In this document: piece by piece, positions 13,701-27,100 of the stretch
How positions within the stretch are numbered: position 1 is the first letter of the stretch
Layout of the letters: every line of letters starts with the position of its first letter
From: Diploscapter coronatus
Lineage: Eukaryota > Nematoda > Chromadorea > Rhabditida > Rhabditidae
DNA: 64,000 nucleotides
NCBI GenBank assembly: GCA_964036155.1
Contig: OZ038422.1
Coordinates: 64,999,201-65,063,200 of the forward strand
Reading direction: 5' to 3'
Position numbers and translations under genes: made by a program
The notes under the pieces: generated by a model
What the model was told of the DNA's origin: nothing
The model's database searches: none
Seen by the model: the letters and a program-made list of their open reading frames with translations, nothing else

Positions 13701-14850
13701 GTCATCAACAACATAAAAGTTTCAAATTTTTGCCGATGTATCATACTTTCTAGATTGCTGTAAAAGCTTCATAGATCATACATTACCACCAGATTTTTTA
13801 AAATTTATCTAAATCCGTACTTCACATTATTTTTAATGGACAAAGGATCAGTAACTCACACCTCAAAATAATAGAAGTAAAGTTAATCTTGGGTATCAAA
13901 GATGCAAAATCTGCTTGGTTCGAAATGTAACGAGATCCTTAAACTTTGAGACCTTCACGGTATTTCATAATTCCAACAAACAGTGTGATTTTAGATGCAT
14001 GATCCGGGCAAATCATGGGATGAGCAAAGGATATACCGAGAATTTCTCAGAATTCCTCGGTAACTTCAAGAAAATTCTCGCTTTGCTTACGGAGCTCTAG
14101 ATTTGACTCATCAAACAGTCTGGGTTACGAGTTCTCAAATTCTAAGTCCAAAGCCAAGTTTAGTGAAAAATTCTCATGCTGATTCCGAAATTTAGCTTTT
14201 TCTTCATTCTAACACTAGGCCAACACGAAGATCACATATAAAATGACTATTTATCTGTCGTTTTAACTCGATGACGTAACTTTTTTACGTAGTTATTTTG
14301 ATTTCTCTCAACAAGTGCAGGACGTCTATAGCTTTTCTTAGAGTTTATGCCAACTGAAAAGTCCCCTCTAGCAACTCCTAATTAGTTCATCGAATTAGTA
14401 TTCCCTAGAGCTTTTTTTCTCTAGAAATTATCACTATGCCTTCACTCACCTATAAAACGGAAATAAGGCGGAATAATTTCACTGCGAATAAAGTTTTATC
14501 TAATTTTTTGCCGTTGTATATAGCAGTCTGAGGAAATTGCTTTATATCTCTTACCAATCTCTCTTAATACTTAATCCGCTAAATCTGCATACTTTTTATC
14601 TTTATATTATCGGCTACGATATCATATATTCTCTCTCTCTCTCTATCTGCAGAGCCCTTATCAGTAGAGGGCTTTCTGCTCTATCAGAGCACGCAGTGTG
14701 CTCTATTTTTTTCTCGAAAATGCATTCAACTATTATCATTCTTTTATCGTTTATCATGTTGTTTCGTTAACATTGCGGCTGAGCTTCCTTGTTCTGCATT
14801 ACGAAATTCTTTTTCCTTGCACATTACCTTATCACATTTAATTCAAACCC

Positions 14851-14856
14851 TTTCAG
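14851..14856 (+). promoter_or_regulatory. Likely trans-splice acceptor of the GPCR
   Basis: TTTCAG ends 29 bases before the ATG at 14886, with no upstream coding exon. Confidence 0.5.
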
Positions 14857-14885
14857 AGTTCAGGATTCTCAATCTTCAACAAAAT

Positions 14886-17640
14886 ATGGAACAAGCTATA
14901 ACTTCCTATAGCCTATGGGCTCCAGATTCTCAACCTCAAGAGCAAGAAGCTATGATCGTGACCTTATTCGGGGCGATCACTACAATCGGGTTGAGCCTCA
15001 ACATCTTCGTGATCTACAAAATGTCCAAACTAGCTAAAGGTGATCGAGATCAGGTAATTACCCTAGTTATTTTTATACTTATCCAATTATCTTCAGTTCA
15101 TAAATGGCACTGGAGTTTATCTTCTCGTGATGGCTCTTTGCGACATCGTTTCACTCGTGTTCAGCTTCTTTCAACTCCTTCTGTCCACATTTCAAGCCGA
15201 TCTATCTCCAGTATTCCTCGAAATCAGCTGCAGGGTAATTAACTGATTAATTATCGTAACAGCTAAAATAACTATCTTTAGTTCACTCAATTTGTCTCTC
15301 GTTGCTCCTACACTCAATCGATGTTCTGTTGGCTGTTCATGTCTGGACTACGATATTTCGCTGCGATGCATCCACTGAAATACTCGACTGTTTGGAGGTA
15401 ATTGGTTAATTGTCTCAAGTTTAGCCTTAATTACCAATTTAGATGCCCTTCTAATGCGCTTGGCTGCATAACGATTATCTCTATCGTTCTCCATCTTCAC
15501 GTCTTCACCTCGACTTCTCACAACCAAACCGGATGTGTCATGCTCGTTGAGGTAAAATTCGGCAAAAATTTGTTCTGACCTTCGATGAAAAACGAATTTT
15601 AGCCAGTATCATCGCTCTACTCCATGGCCGATGTCATGCTATCGTTTGTTCTACCGTCACTTCTGATTTTGCTAATGGACATTAGAGTTCTCTGTTGCCG
15701 CTCGCATCGACGGTCCTCCGATCCTCTGCTCCAAGTCGTCTTTCACAAACTCGACGAAGATACCGAGAAGGTAAAATTTTACGAGTTTGAAAATAACACA
15801 AACCTAAAATTGGATAGGAAAATTGTATAAGCTTGTACTGAGAAACTCAAATTGCCAGTAATCTTGCATTATCATCTTTGGCACAAATCATCATATAACG
15901 CCTACAACCCTCTTACTCAACCTTAGAAATCGGCAACATTGTCTCCACCCATTTCTCATTAAACTGACCTATTGCGCTTCAAGTGATGATTTTCCGCGTC
16001 AATAGATTTTTAATTTGCAGTGATAATGTCTAGTTCGCTTTCGAGGAAATTGACTAGTTCTTGTCTAATTTCCGAAATCCTATAATCTACCCGAGAAGCG
16101 CAAAAACCCCGTAGTTTTTGTCGAGTTTAAAACGAGAAGCCAGAATTATGCCTGATTTTTCAATTATTCTTGGCATTGTCGAATTAGGACATAATAAAAT
16201 TCTTTATCCTATCAGACGTCTCTGCTCGTACTATGAAAAGCAGAGGATTTGCGACATTCAAATTTATCCCAAAATCAAGCTTTGTTTTTATTTGTCCAAA
16301 GACAAAGACGAGCGTTGTCTTTGGGCAACATGAAATACGCAAGTGAGAACGGATCAACGCGAAGTGTTAGGCTTAATTCCTTTTCTCTAGTCTCTCAAAA
16401 TCCTCCGTCTTTTTTCGGGATTATCTTTGTTCTCCGGCGAAAATTCGCACCTTTCACGCATTTCGACCGCTCCCATAAATCCCCTCCACCTCAGTTATCA
16501 ACAGCCCTTCATGGAAATGATGCATCAGTACGAATTCTTGCTGATTATGACCATTCCAATCGAAAGCACGCGCAATTATGATCTCATGTAAATTCCCAAG
16601 ACGCAATTTCACGAACTACACAAATACTTTCCGACTCTTTCTGTGACGAAATCATAACAAGCTGAGTCAACACAGTCGTGATCTCTGGTGCAAACGATAA
16701 TAGGCCGTTAGACTAGTTAAAGCGCTTATCAGAACTAGTGAATACGCGCTAATTGGACACCCACAGCTAACTTATGAGTTCCCAAAGTTATAAGTTGGAA
16801 GAAGCACAACAATAACAAGCGAGGGTGGGACAGATTTCTGATTCTAAACTTTGATATCAAAATAATACGAACTGAAATCCCTGCAACAAAATCTGATGTA
16901 CAATCTTCAGCGTCGCGTCTCCAACATGCGTCGATTCATGCTGACAACTTTGGTGTCACTTCTACTGTCTCTACCAGATAACGCACTCCGCTCGTGGCAC
17001 ATCCTTCTGCCAGCAGCAGCACAACCTCAACTCTCCGCTCCATTCTTCCACGCGATCAAGGCTCTCTACATCGCCAAGGTAAGTATCAATATCCTTAATA
17101 GCCTGAAAATGCCACACTTGGAATAGTAACTTGTAAAATATAAAATAGTAATTTCTCATCTTCCCATCAGCCTACACACTATTTCTTCGAATTGTGTGAT
17201 ATATCCGAGTATCAAGTCTATTAACTTAATCCCTCTCCGGATGGATTAACCCCCGTTTTGGACATATGAGTAACGCTCATGCATCGAAATTATAACGAAT
17301 CACTTGATGAGTTCTTCGAATTTGAGATTTTTTCGAAGCCTCTTCGTCATCCTAGAACTAAAATCATGAAAAATTCCATTTTTGCAAACAATAATAAGAA
17401 TTTCAGTTCTCCTTCAACGCGTTCTACTTGACTTCGTTCGTGTTCGACCGAAACGTGCTCTCGAAAACCTCGTCGTCTCGACAACTCTCTCTATCGCTTC
17501 ACCGACTCGAGAACAACCCGTCTATAATCCCAAGGGAGCGATCGAACACCGTTGCCTGCAGACCAACGTCTCCGTTCCAAGTACTCACCAGAAACTCGTC
17601 CTGCACTTGTCTCGATGAAAAGTTGCAGAAATGGGTGTAA
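14886..17640 (+). CDS. Rhodopsin-like G-protein-coupled receptor
   Basis: Exons: 14886-15053, 15097-15234, 15282-15397, 15443-15551, 15603-15770, 16911-17078, 17407-17640; phase is kept throughout, giving 366 residues. Seven hydrophobic segments can be placed. TM1 has an Asn in GLSLNIFVIY. TM2 has the conserved Asp in LVMALCDIV. TM3 ends GLRYFAAMHPLKY, where the usual DRY reads LRY. TM4 lacks the usual Trp. The second extracellular loop has a Cys (TGCVM) to pair with one near TM3. TM5 keeps Pro in FVLPSLLILL and TM6 keeps Pro in LLSLPDN without the CWxP form. TM7 reads FNAFYLTSF in place of NPxxY. The layout is that of a nematode neuropeptide-type receptor; subfamily and ligand are unknown. 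The 1.1-kb intron 5 falls in the third intracellular loop. Confidence 0.88.
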
Positions 17641-18130
17641 TTTCAGAGAATTGTAAACCTGACTTCTAATTTCAATCCATATCAATTTTTAGTCCAACTC
17701 ACATTTTTATTGTTTTGCAAAGTTTTCGAGCAAATTTCTCATTTCTGCTTTGCAATTCCAACATTCACTTACTTTTATGAACCAATTTCCTTGATGTAAG
17801 CAAAATTGCTTTTCTGTACCTATTCTTGTTCTTGACACTTTGACACTTTATGGACCAATTACCAAGATTTCTAATACGGGTTATGCTAGAAACTAGACTT
17901 TTTCTGTCAGGACTTTTACCCTCCCTAATAATTTTGCGAGGTATTTTTCATGCTTTACGTGTGAGTTTGTACACTGTAAATTTATTCTGAATTTTGAAAA
18001 TAAATAATTTCATAAATTAAAACTTGAGCATTTTGTGTACCAGTTCGAAATTTGAGTGAAAAGGCAAGTTCTTCAGATCACAAGGTATAGATTCAAAATC
18101 TCAATACAAATTTCTCGAATCTTTAGAATC
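17641..18130. other. Convergent 3' region between the GPCR and EOGT
   Basis: AT-rich DNA between the two stop codons. AATAAA on the plus strand at 17999-18004 could serve the GPCR. A minus-strand AATAAA near 17976-17984 could serve EOGT. The two 3' ends would then overlap. Confidence 0.6.
17999..18004 (+). terminator. Possible polyadenylation signal of the GPCR
   Basis: AATAAA, about 360 bases after the GPCR stop. Confidence 0.4.
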
Positions 18131-21100
18131 TCAAAGTTCATGATTTCCATCGTTGTTTTGCTTGCTTCTGAGATCGCGTTTCTTCCTCCTTAATTCCTCA
18201 ACATACTTGGGGTGTCGTTTCACATATTCGATCATCTAAAATCATATTTGAATCTTTAAAATCCTTAGTTAGTGCATAAAATTCGGTGCAAAATGAAAGT
18301 ATCCAGGAAGAAATCAAGCTGAACAAAAGAATCCACCAATTTTTAGGATCTTCAGTGCATCAGGAACATCATTCTCTACTACTTCTACAAAATGTCACAA
18401 ATCCAGAAATAGCAGGGATTTCATAATCGGATCATGCATAAGTCCAAAATTGACTCTACCAGATCCTTTCACAATACTATTACGACAGAGTTGTGCCTTG
18501 GTGTGCCGCCTAGTACCCAAGTATCCATGCTCAACATATTCACATGCGCATGAAAGGCTTATCCTTTGCCCATTCAAATTATGGAAACCATACAAAGGTG
18601 TTTTCGATTTCACATATCTAACCCCAAGAGCACTTTTATCCTTTGAGATTAAGATACTGAAGAATTTAAAAGGTCTCTATGTTTATCGCACATGAAGAAT
18701 GTGATCTTGGGACGTGGATGGTTCGAATACTTGATATGTTTGCGAAAATTTTGAATGATCATTTTTCTGGTGACTATTTTTGAAAATTTCAAATTCTCGT
18801 AGAAGGAACAGTAAAATAACCAAATTTAATGGCTGAACGTCCACTTTAAAACCGAATGAATGTAATTTATCCTAAATCTGACACCATAGATTAGTTTTAC
18901 CTAGCGGATGGGGATCTGAGTTGGATTAAATTCAAGAACATTCTTCTATTGTTGTAAAAATTTGCTACTTTTGTAAGGTATATTTTTACGTCAGGAATTT
19001 TTCGCCGACTAGACTTGTTTATGGTCTACGTGCCAATTTTTAGGTAAAAATTTATAGAAAAATGATCGAAATTTAGAATAAAATCTTATCGCACGATAAA
19101 ATTTATCTTTAGAAGCGAAGATTTACCATTTCTCTTCACTTTCTACGTTGAAAGAACCGAATTAATTTTTTAGTCAAATAAGATTTAGTTTTTATTTTTG
19201 CTATTCCATCTCTCAACAACGTTCAGTTTATCCAATAAGATTTGAAATGCCATGCCGGTGAGATCATAAAAGGCTTATCTTTTCCCTTGCAATAAATATG
19301 TATTTACAAAAATCCTTACATTTGCACATTTAGATTAACGCGCGCAAGAATGCAATATATAACTAAAAGGCATGAAGTCAACCAATTTCCGTGGATAATA
19401 ATACAGAAAAATCGTGCAAACTATTGTGCAAAGAAACCAAAAATCGACTGTGCAAGTATTTAAAATTAATGTGGTGCAGCATTTGGACAATTTTAAATAA
19501 AGCTAAACTTACATCCTTAATGATTTTGCCGAATAATTTAGGATCGAAAGAATAGTTAGTGAATTTTCGGTGCGGTTTTCCAGACTGCGGATGGATACCC
19601 TCACTTTCAGGGAATACCAAGTGGATCTAAAATTATTTTAATTTCGAATTTGGTCATTTTAATACCCTTTATTTGTTTGCTATCTTCAAAATTTATTTTG
19701 GTTGTGTTATGTTTCAAGTTCAATAAACAAGTTTTCAGATTTCAGCCCTGATGTTAGGGTGTAGGAGTTGAAAAATCACCAATTCTCATCCATTCAATTT
19801 ACAATGCTCCATATCATATTGTTTGAAACATGGATAATAGGACTCTTGAAGTGCAAATCCTTTATATCAGCATGTTCTTGGAGCTTTTCATTCTATGAAA
19901 GTCCAGCAAGATTAATATCTCCAGGCCGGAAATTGGGCTAATTCATAAATATTTAAATTGCCTCCACCCGTTTCCGGGATTTTTTTCGGATTCAAAAAAC
20001 GATTTTAAAATTTCTAGTTTGTTAATTTGACTCATGATTAAATTTTCTTATGAAAGGGCGCATTTGAGTTAGCATCTCCAAAATATTTACAGGGGATAGC
20101 AAGAATAATAAAGCGTCGAACACATAGCAGTATTTAATAGGAAAACTTTTCAGCGATTTGTAAATTCTTTGATTGTTTGCCAAAAATTGAAGAAAACTAA
20201 CCTTATCTTTAGGCCAGGTCCAGTACTTGACGCCTCGAAGTCGGGCTAGATCGAGATAGCACAATTCGTCGTCACAGTTATAGCTGAAAATTATCGAATT
20301 CAAAATGTTGATTTCGCTTATTTTCAATCAGTTCTTTCTTTTGCATAAGTTGCAAAAGTCCTATTTTAGAAAAAAAAATATGTTTGACTTTGTTCGGCAG
20401 CACGAATTGATGAACTATGGACTATCAAAAATATCTCAAGACCCAAATCCCAAAATACTCTCAAGTTCTAATCGGTAATCGTCTAGTTAACATTACCTTG
20501 CCTTAGCTCATTACATCATAAATCTCCCTTTCTCAACCACCGCATTTCGCTAATCTCCATTGATTTTTTAATCCATATTCATTTTTATCCCCGAAAATAA
20601 GAACGCGCTAATTTATAATAGAAAGAATTAATTTGGTATTTCACGTTATTCCTGCAGAAATCTTTTGAAAAATGCTATTATTCTAGAACAATGCCTGTCT
20701 ACGAGAAAATTGTAAGGATTTTCTTAGGAAGAAAGAACTTGGTATATTCTATTTCCGTGAAAAAATCCACGTGACTAGTTATCAGAACTACGTAATAAAA
20801 AGAGAAAGAGTATCATCATAGAATTTTTAGATAAGGAGTCAAGAAAATTAAATTTGATTTTAAAAAATGATATAAAGACTCTATGCTTACTGTAAACCTG
20901 ACTCAGTTTGAAAAAAAAACCCTTGTAAATATAAAGTGAAGCTTGCTAATGAGTAAGATTTGCAGTAAACTGAACTTGAATTTTTTAAGAAAAACTATAG
21001 CTAAATTTGAAAAATTAGCTTACATCTCAAAAACCGCTGCCCAACTCGGTAGAAACAGCATGTGGGTTAGCCCTGATCCATGCATTCCGATGAAAATGTC

Positions 21101-24100
21101 GGAATTATGCGTTTGCTCGAGTTGCTTCAGAAAAGGAACGTCTCTGGAAATTTGTAAAATATCGATTTTTTCAATGAAAAAAATCTCTACTTGTTATAAT
21201 CAACGATTTTCAGCTCGACGTTGGGCAGTTTCGAGATTTCGTGATTCAGCTGAAAGATCTCATTATTTTTGAAAAATTTGGGTGTCTCGAACGTTTTCAT
21301 AAAAATGCTCAAATTGTTGTTCAATTAACTTCGTATTACTGAATTTTCTAACTACTTCAAAATCATCATTTTTACTTCTGAGCTTTGGTAAGCTGCAAAA
21401 ATTCATTTGCAAATGGTTAATTTCTAATTCGATTTTCTCATTGCCGAATGATTTTTCTAACTACCTCAAAAATCATCATCATTTATCTTTGATATGAATC
21501 CATGATTGATCATTTTGCTTGATCTGCAAGTCTAGTCAAGCTCAATTTATCTCCGACTTTTTCGTCTCTCAAGTTTCCGTTCTATTTTCATCGCGGCAAA
21601 GTCGCCAAAAATCTCATGTGCATTGGGTTGCTTGTGTAATGCCTAGAGGCACAGAAATGAAAATGACTTTTTGGATTTTTTAAGATCTTTTTCTCTCTTC
21701 GAGTTTCTATCTTTCTCATAGTATTTCTTAATTCTCTTTCTCTAACGGGCTTTTTATCACTATTTCTTCATTTTTCGTCCTTCACCAGTACTATTTCTTA
21801 TTCTCTAAAAATAACATTCCATCAATATTTCCTCAATTTCTCGATCTCTTTCCCACACTGTTTCTCTCGCATCTTTTCTCTAATTCTCTCAATTATGAAC
21901 CTTTCTATTCTCAAATCAAATCATTATCCTTCTTTCCAAAATCTTCTTTTATCTCTATTTTTCGTTCAGATATCAAAATGTCAGCGCCCGTCGCGTTTCG
22001 GACCAACGATGCAAAGGTATCATCCAATTTTCGCCTAGAAAATCATCACTCTTTAATCTAATGATAAAAGATAGCTCAGAAAAATCGACTGGTATAATTT
22101 ATTTAAAGTGTTCGGGATTTTTTCACCTATAAAGTGGAGCCGAAATTTCTCATCTTATGATAAAAGATACTTCTGGAAAATCGGCTGGCCTAGTTTCCAG
22201 AAAATATTTGGATCTTTTAAACTATGAAATGGACCTGAAATCATTCATCCTATGATGAAAGATAACCGTGAAATATTGGTTGGGATAGTTTTCAAAATCC
22301 GTGTAATTTGGGAAAATAGCCGCTATCAGACTCGTAAACAGCTGACCAACGGCGAATTTTTCAGTTTTCTCTCAGAAATCGCCGCCGATTACATCATTTT
22401 TCATATTTTCCTGAGCCATCTCAAAGTATTGATTTTAAAAATCACAAATTTTCCCAAAATCATGCACCAGAATTTTTGTTCGAATATTTTCTCTAGCAAT
22501 CTCCAGTCAATATCGATTTTTTTCAAGCCACAAGTTTAGAACCTTTGGTTAAAGTTGACATTGATTGATTGTGAATAACAAGATTTTTAGACCTGAAAGC
22601 CATTTTTCCAAGATCTTTCTCGATGAATTCTACGCAACGGAATTCATTGGGGAATTTTTTTAAAAAATTTTTCGATTTTATAAAGCTCATATCAATTTCC
22701 TCGATTTTTTAAGATAAATTTTTCTAAAGCTTTTAAAAACATCTTCGTCATTCAATATCGCGAATTTTTCGCGCGTCACGTGTAAAACGATAGCTTTCTG
22801 CCGAAAATAAAGCGATAATTTTCATATCGTCGCTTTTCGAATTCGAAAATCAGTCAAGAATCTTCAGTTATTCGAAAAGCCCCTTTTTAGATAATTCTAA
22901 CTAATATATACTCAATTCATATATATAGGGGTATACAAATCATCATAGACAACGATTCACTTTCTAGGAAAATTCTGCAACTTATCCAAAAAATCTTCTT
23001 TTATCGATAGTACTTCCCTCACAACCTCGTTGCCTATCAGTCCTATTCCCAGGTTTTTATGAGCTATCACAACTTTTTCTCCTCAAGACTCAAGCTGTCA
23101 AAATCCTCCTTCAAAATCACACGCGCTATAGTCGGGAATCAACTGATATTACGAAAAAAGTTTCATGATCAAAATCTAGAAAAAAGAGGAAATTATTTTT
23201 AGAGTATTTTTGTTTATGCTAACACACAAATGTAACTAATTTATGACAGAAATTATCATATTTCAATATTTCTAGCATATCCACTTTTCAATCAAAAATA
23301 GATCATTCCCAAACGAAATCTTCAAAATACTTTTTATCACCAATTTTAAAAACTTCAATAAATAGAAAAAAGCTTTTTCTTTTCCAGTACGCCTACACAC
23401 CGTCATTTCCGCCGATCGTTTATTACCGGGACACGTTCGGTCTGAACGAGGACGATTTGGCCTCTCAAGGTGCGGAGCCGCGTCGCACCAGACACCGATC
23501 ATCCGGCTCGTCTGCCGAACGGAAAGGCGGAAGAAGAATGACCGCAGACTCGCTACCGGACATTTCCGATGCGGATAGTATCACCACGAAATCGACCGGT
23601 AAGCAGAGCTAGGCGGCGTTTAAGCCAAAAGTTTCCTTTTGCGTGCCCCCTTCACTATATTTTTCGACTTGTCGAAAAATCTGCACAAATTTGATTTTGA
23701 ATGTTTTTTTTTTTTGGAAATCCCGAAAAGTGATAATTTTGACCGATTTCGATGCTTTATTCGGAAAGTAGATTCGCTATGTGTTCAAAATGGGATTATT
23801 TTTACTCGATGAATAGAAACATTCGATAACTAGCGCGACAACCTCCACCGAAAATATGATGAACGAAAAATCCAATTTTTCAGTTCGGACCACGATAAAC
23901 ATCCATCACAATAACGCCGTTATGGCGGACAGCATGCTTTCCAAAGGGACCACGCTAACGCCTTCATACCATGTGAGTTAATTACTCGAACCAACTCGTT
24001 AATTACCCTTATTATACAAGTTTAGGTCGAGCAATTAGTGACGAGTAAAATATTGTCGCCTAACGCAAGAGCATTGCTAATTCTGACGTTAATCATGTTC

Positions 24101-27100
24101 GCTAGTGCTATTCAATTGGTAAGCTAGAAAATTCAAATTCTGGATTAGAAGCAATGTATTAATCGAAACACATTTGTATGACTAAGATTTACGAATTGGT
24201 TGAAACTCATCTATTTTTCTCAAAAAATCTAATTTTCAGCTAATATTTTCCACGATATGCGTATTTTTCGACGGTGGGCCCTACTATTCGTCTGTAATAA
24301 TTTCTACTCTGCTCATTTTGAATACTCTAGTGATTTTTACGTTTACCAAGTGCCGACCTACACGAAATTGGCTGGTAAGTTGCATTTTTCCAACAAAAAA
24401 TAATCCCATAAAATAATAATGAAGAAAAATAAAAATGATAGGTTTCATGTAAAAATTTGAACAGTCTAGAATATTAGTTTACTCATTGCATTAGCTTTCA
24501 GCTTCAGATTAGATATTAATCCGAAATGAAATACCCCCTTAAACCCTGTTCAAGATTAAATTAAAAATCTTCAAAAGTGTCAAATTTCCATTTACTTTTG
24601 ATATCTTGGACTACCCAGATTAGATTAGCAATTGTGAGTAATCACGAACAATGGCTTGATAGCTCAGTAGTCTAGACGCTCTCTTAAAATTTTGGCAAAC
24701 GAAACTTCAATTTTCCAACCAAAAAAATTAATTTCTCGTGATCCGAGTCAATTTTTCATCAATGGTTTGGGGATGTACAAATTCTAGTGATTGATTTCGA
24801 AAATCTCCTTTTCGAAAATTACCCCAGTCTGTTTTCTTCTTCTATGCTTTAGCATATGCTTAGAAATAGAGAAGTCAAAATGTGGCGTATCAATGTTATT
24901 TCCTCGAGCTGTAGTAATCAATTAGATCAGACGTTGAGGGAATAGCCTTCTAAAATACGAGGCAGAAAGAATCAGAAAGAGAAATAGTATGAAATTAGTA
25001 AAGAAAAGATATCGGATTTTCGTTCTCTAATTGATATCCCCTATGATCAGTTGAGCTGCTTTATCACCCAATATCATGTTGCAAAAAGTGCGAAACGGGA
25101 ACCTTTGATCGATGCGAAATTCCAAAATTCAAGAAAATTGAGCCTAACGTACTGCCACTAGGCTATTCTACCATAAAATAAAGTAGAATTGCATTTTTTG
25201 CAAGAAAAAAATCAAGTACACAAAATATTTTACCAAATTCTGTCATTTTTGCCAAAAAATCTCACTCACTCCCACTAAACCAGAACTCCAACATTTAAAA
25301 TTTCAGGTAGCGAGCTTTATCGCGGCATTTTTATCGTTCGTCGAATCGTTTGGTCTATTTTTATGGACGGCATTTTTGGTGAACGACGAGGATAAATACG
25401 TGGAATCTGTCGGTGCGAAAGAGAACCGCATCGTCGTTTCGACCCGATTAGCGCTTTACTCGTTCGAGATGATCTTCGCGCCGGTTCATGGTAGGCGATT
25501 TTTTCCCTTCGTAGTTTTCACCCTCTTTTGTTATTTTATTATTCTCCAAAAAAGTGGTAACTACAGTGAGCCTGATTTTTGATAAGAGTTTGCTGTTGGT
25601 ATACCATTAAAAGTTTTGCATTTAGCATATTTTGAAAGATACATTATAGCCTTTGATCTTTTTATCAAAAATTTTCTAACTTTTTCTTCTGTCACAAGAG
25701 GTGAATTATTTTCATCTAAAAAATAAACTATAGATAATTTGATACAAAGATACTATGCATCACGGCCTTACAAGCCGCATTCTTTGAAAATAACGAGAGA
25801 CACATACAATTATTTTTTCTCTGCGCACAGTTAAGATAAATGCAAGACGTTCCCAAAGGATAAGGCTTGTAAAGGCTGTCACATTTGAAAAAAAAATCCA
25901 AATTTAGCTATCAGCGCCCTAATTTGCGTCTACCTGCTCTACAACCAAATACGGTCTGCCAGTCAGGAGAAAGTCAGCAATGGGTATTTCCTAAGCGAGC
26001 CTCAACTAGGGCATCAGGTAAGGATTTCAAACTTTGTCAAAAATCACCGAAAATTTAGAGAAAGTAGTTTTTTTCTCTAAAAATCGCAGAAAAGTTAAAA
26101 ATTCCTAAAAATCAACAAAATGCATTATTTTAGAGAATTCTCGTTCCAATAGAACTTCGAGAAGTCAGAGACACGAGTTACGACGACACCGAAAATGCCT
26201 CCGTGGGTGTGCAAACGAGTGGAGGTCGAAGTGAAAAAGTTGTTTAACTACCCCCTGATTATCGTTTAGTTGATCAATTACCCTAATTAATTATCCAAAT
26301 CTACCCTTTCGAAGCCTCCCAATTTCTTAATGATCCCTTAATTACCCTAATATCATCATTCTAGTTACCCCAATTATCTCTATTCCATCGTTCACTTAGC
26401 GGTCTTTTCAAAATCCCAGTGCCGCAATCTTCAAGTCACTTATTTCACGATAATATCTTTGACCAAATATATGTTTCATCAAAATACGAATCTCGATCAT
26501 TCCTAACTTGCTCAATTTGTACGTTTTCCTTTTCTATCATAAAATAAATAAATTTCCTGTTTAACTTGGAGATTTTTTTTAATTTTGAAAGAAAAAATAC
26601 TAAAAATAATAAATAAAATGTTCGAACCTGGTTCAAATTGAGAATCTTCCTGTATCTGGTTGATCTCGACAAAATTGTGACCCGGATTTTCTCGGGAACG
26701 AAAGGACCGTCCTGCTTAATTCCTAGTCGGAACAGAGAGTGCTCGGTGAACGCCTGCATCAGGCCAGAGCCGTGACAGCCTTCAGTCTGAAAATTGAACG
26801 AATCAAAACTCAGTCGAGAATTTTGGGAAAAATTATTTACTCGGATAAATTCCAATCAAAATTTCGGGAGGAATGACCATTTTACGCATTTTTGTATTTA
26901 TCGAAAGTTTTGAAACAGCTACTTTTAATGCTAGTTCAAATAAGAACTTTGGACAAAGGTTGATTTTTCTTTGAACTCGATAAAATTTGTCTCCATGCAT
27001 ATACGAAACTGGCACTAGATTCCATCGTTTTTCATCGTTTCTAGCAAAACCTTGAAATTTATTTTTCCGAAAATCTAGAAATAAACTAACCAGTGGCATA

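Larger units (their letters stand above)
11692..14885. other. Gene-poor interval
   Basis: No convincing exon in 3.2 kb between the EGF gene and the GPCR. It holds one copy of an inverted-repeat element (listed separately) and a short CT run at 14631-14644. The last few hundred bases are probably the GPCR promoter. Confidence 0.6.

Noticed and set aside
16118..16581. Open frames inside GPCR intron 5
   Set aside because: Exons 5 and 6 join in phase without them, and the peptides have no receptor character.
24648..24720. tRNA-like start (TAGCTCAGTAGTCTAGACG)
   Set aside because: It resembles a D-arm, but no anticodon stem, T-arm or B box follows.
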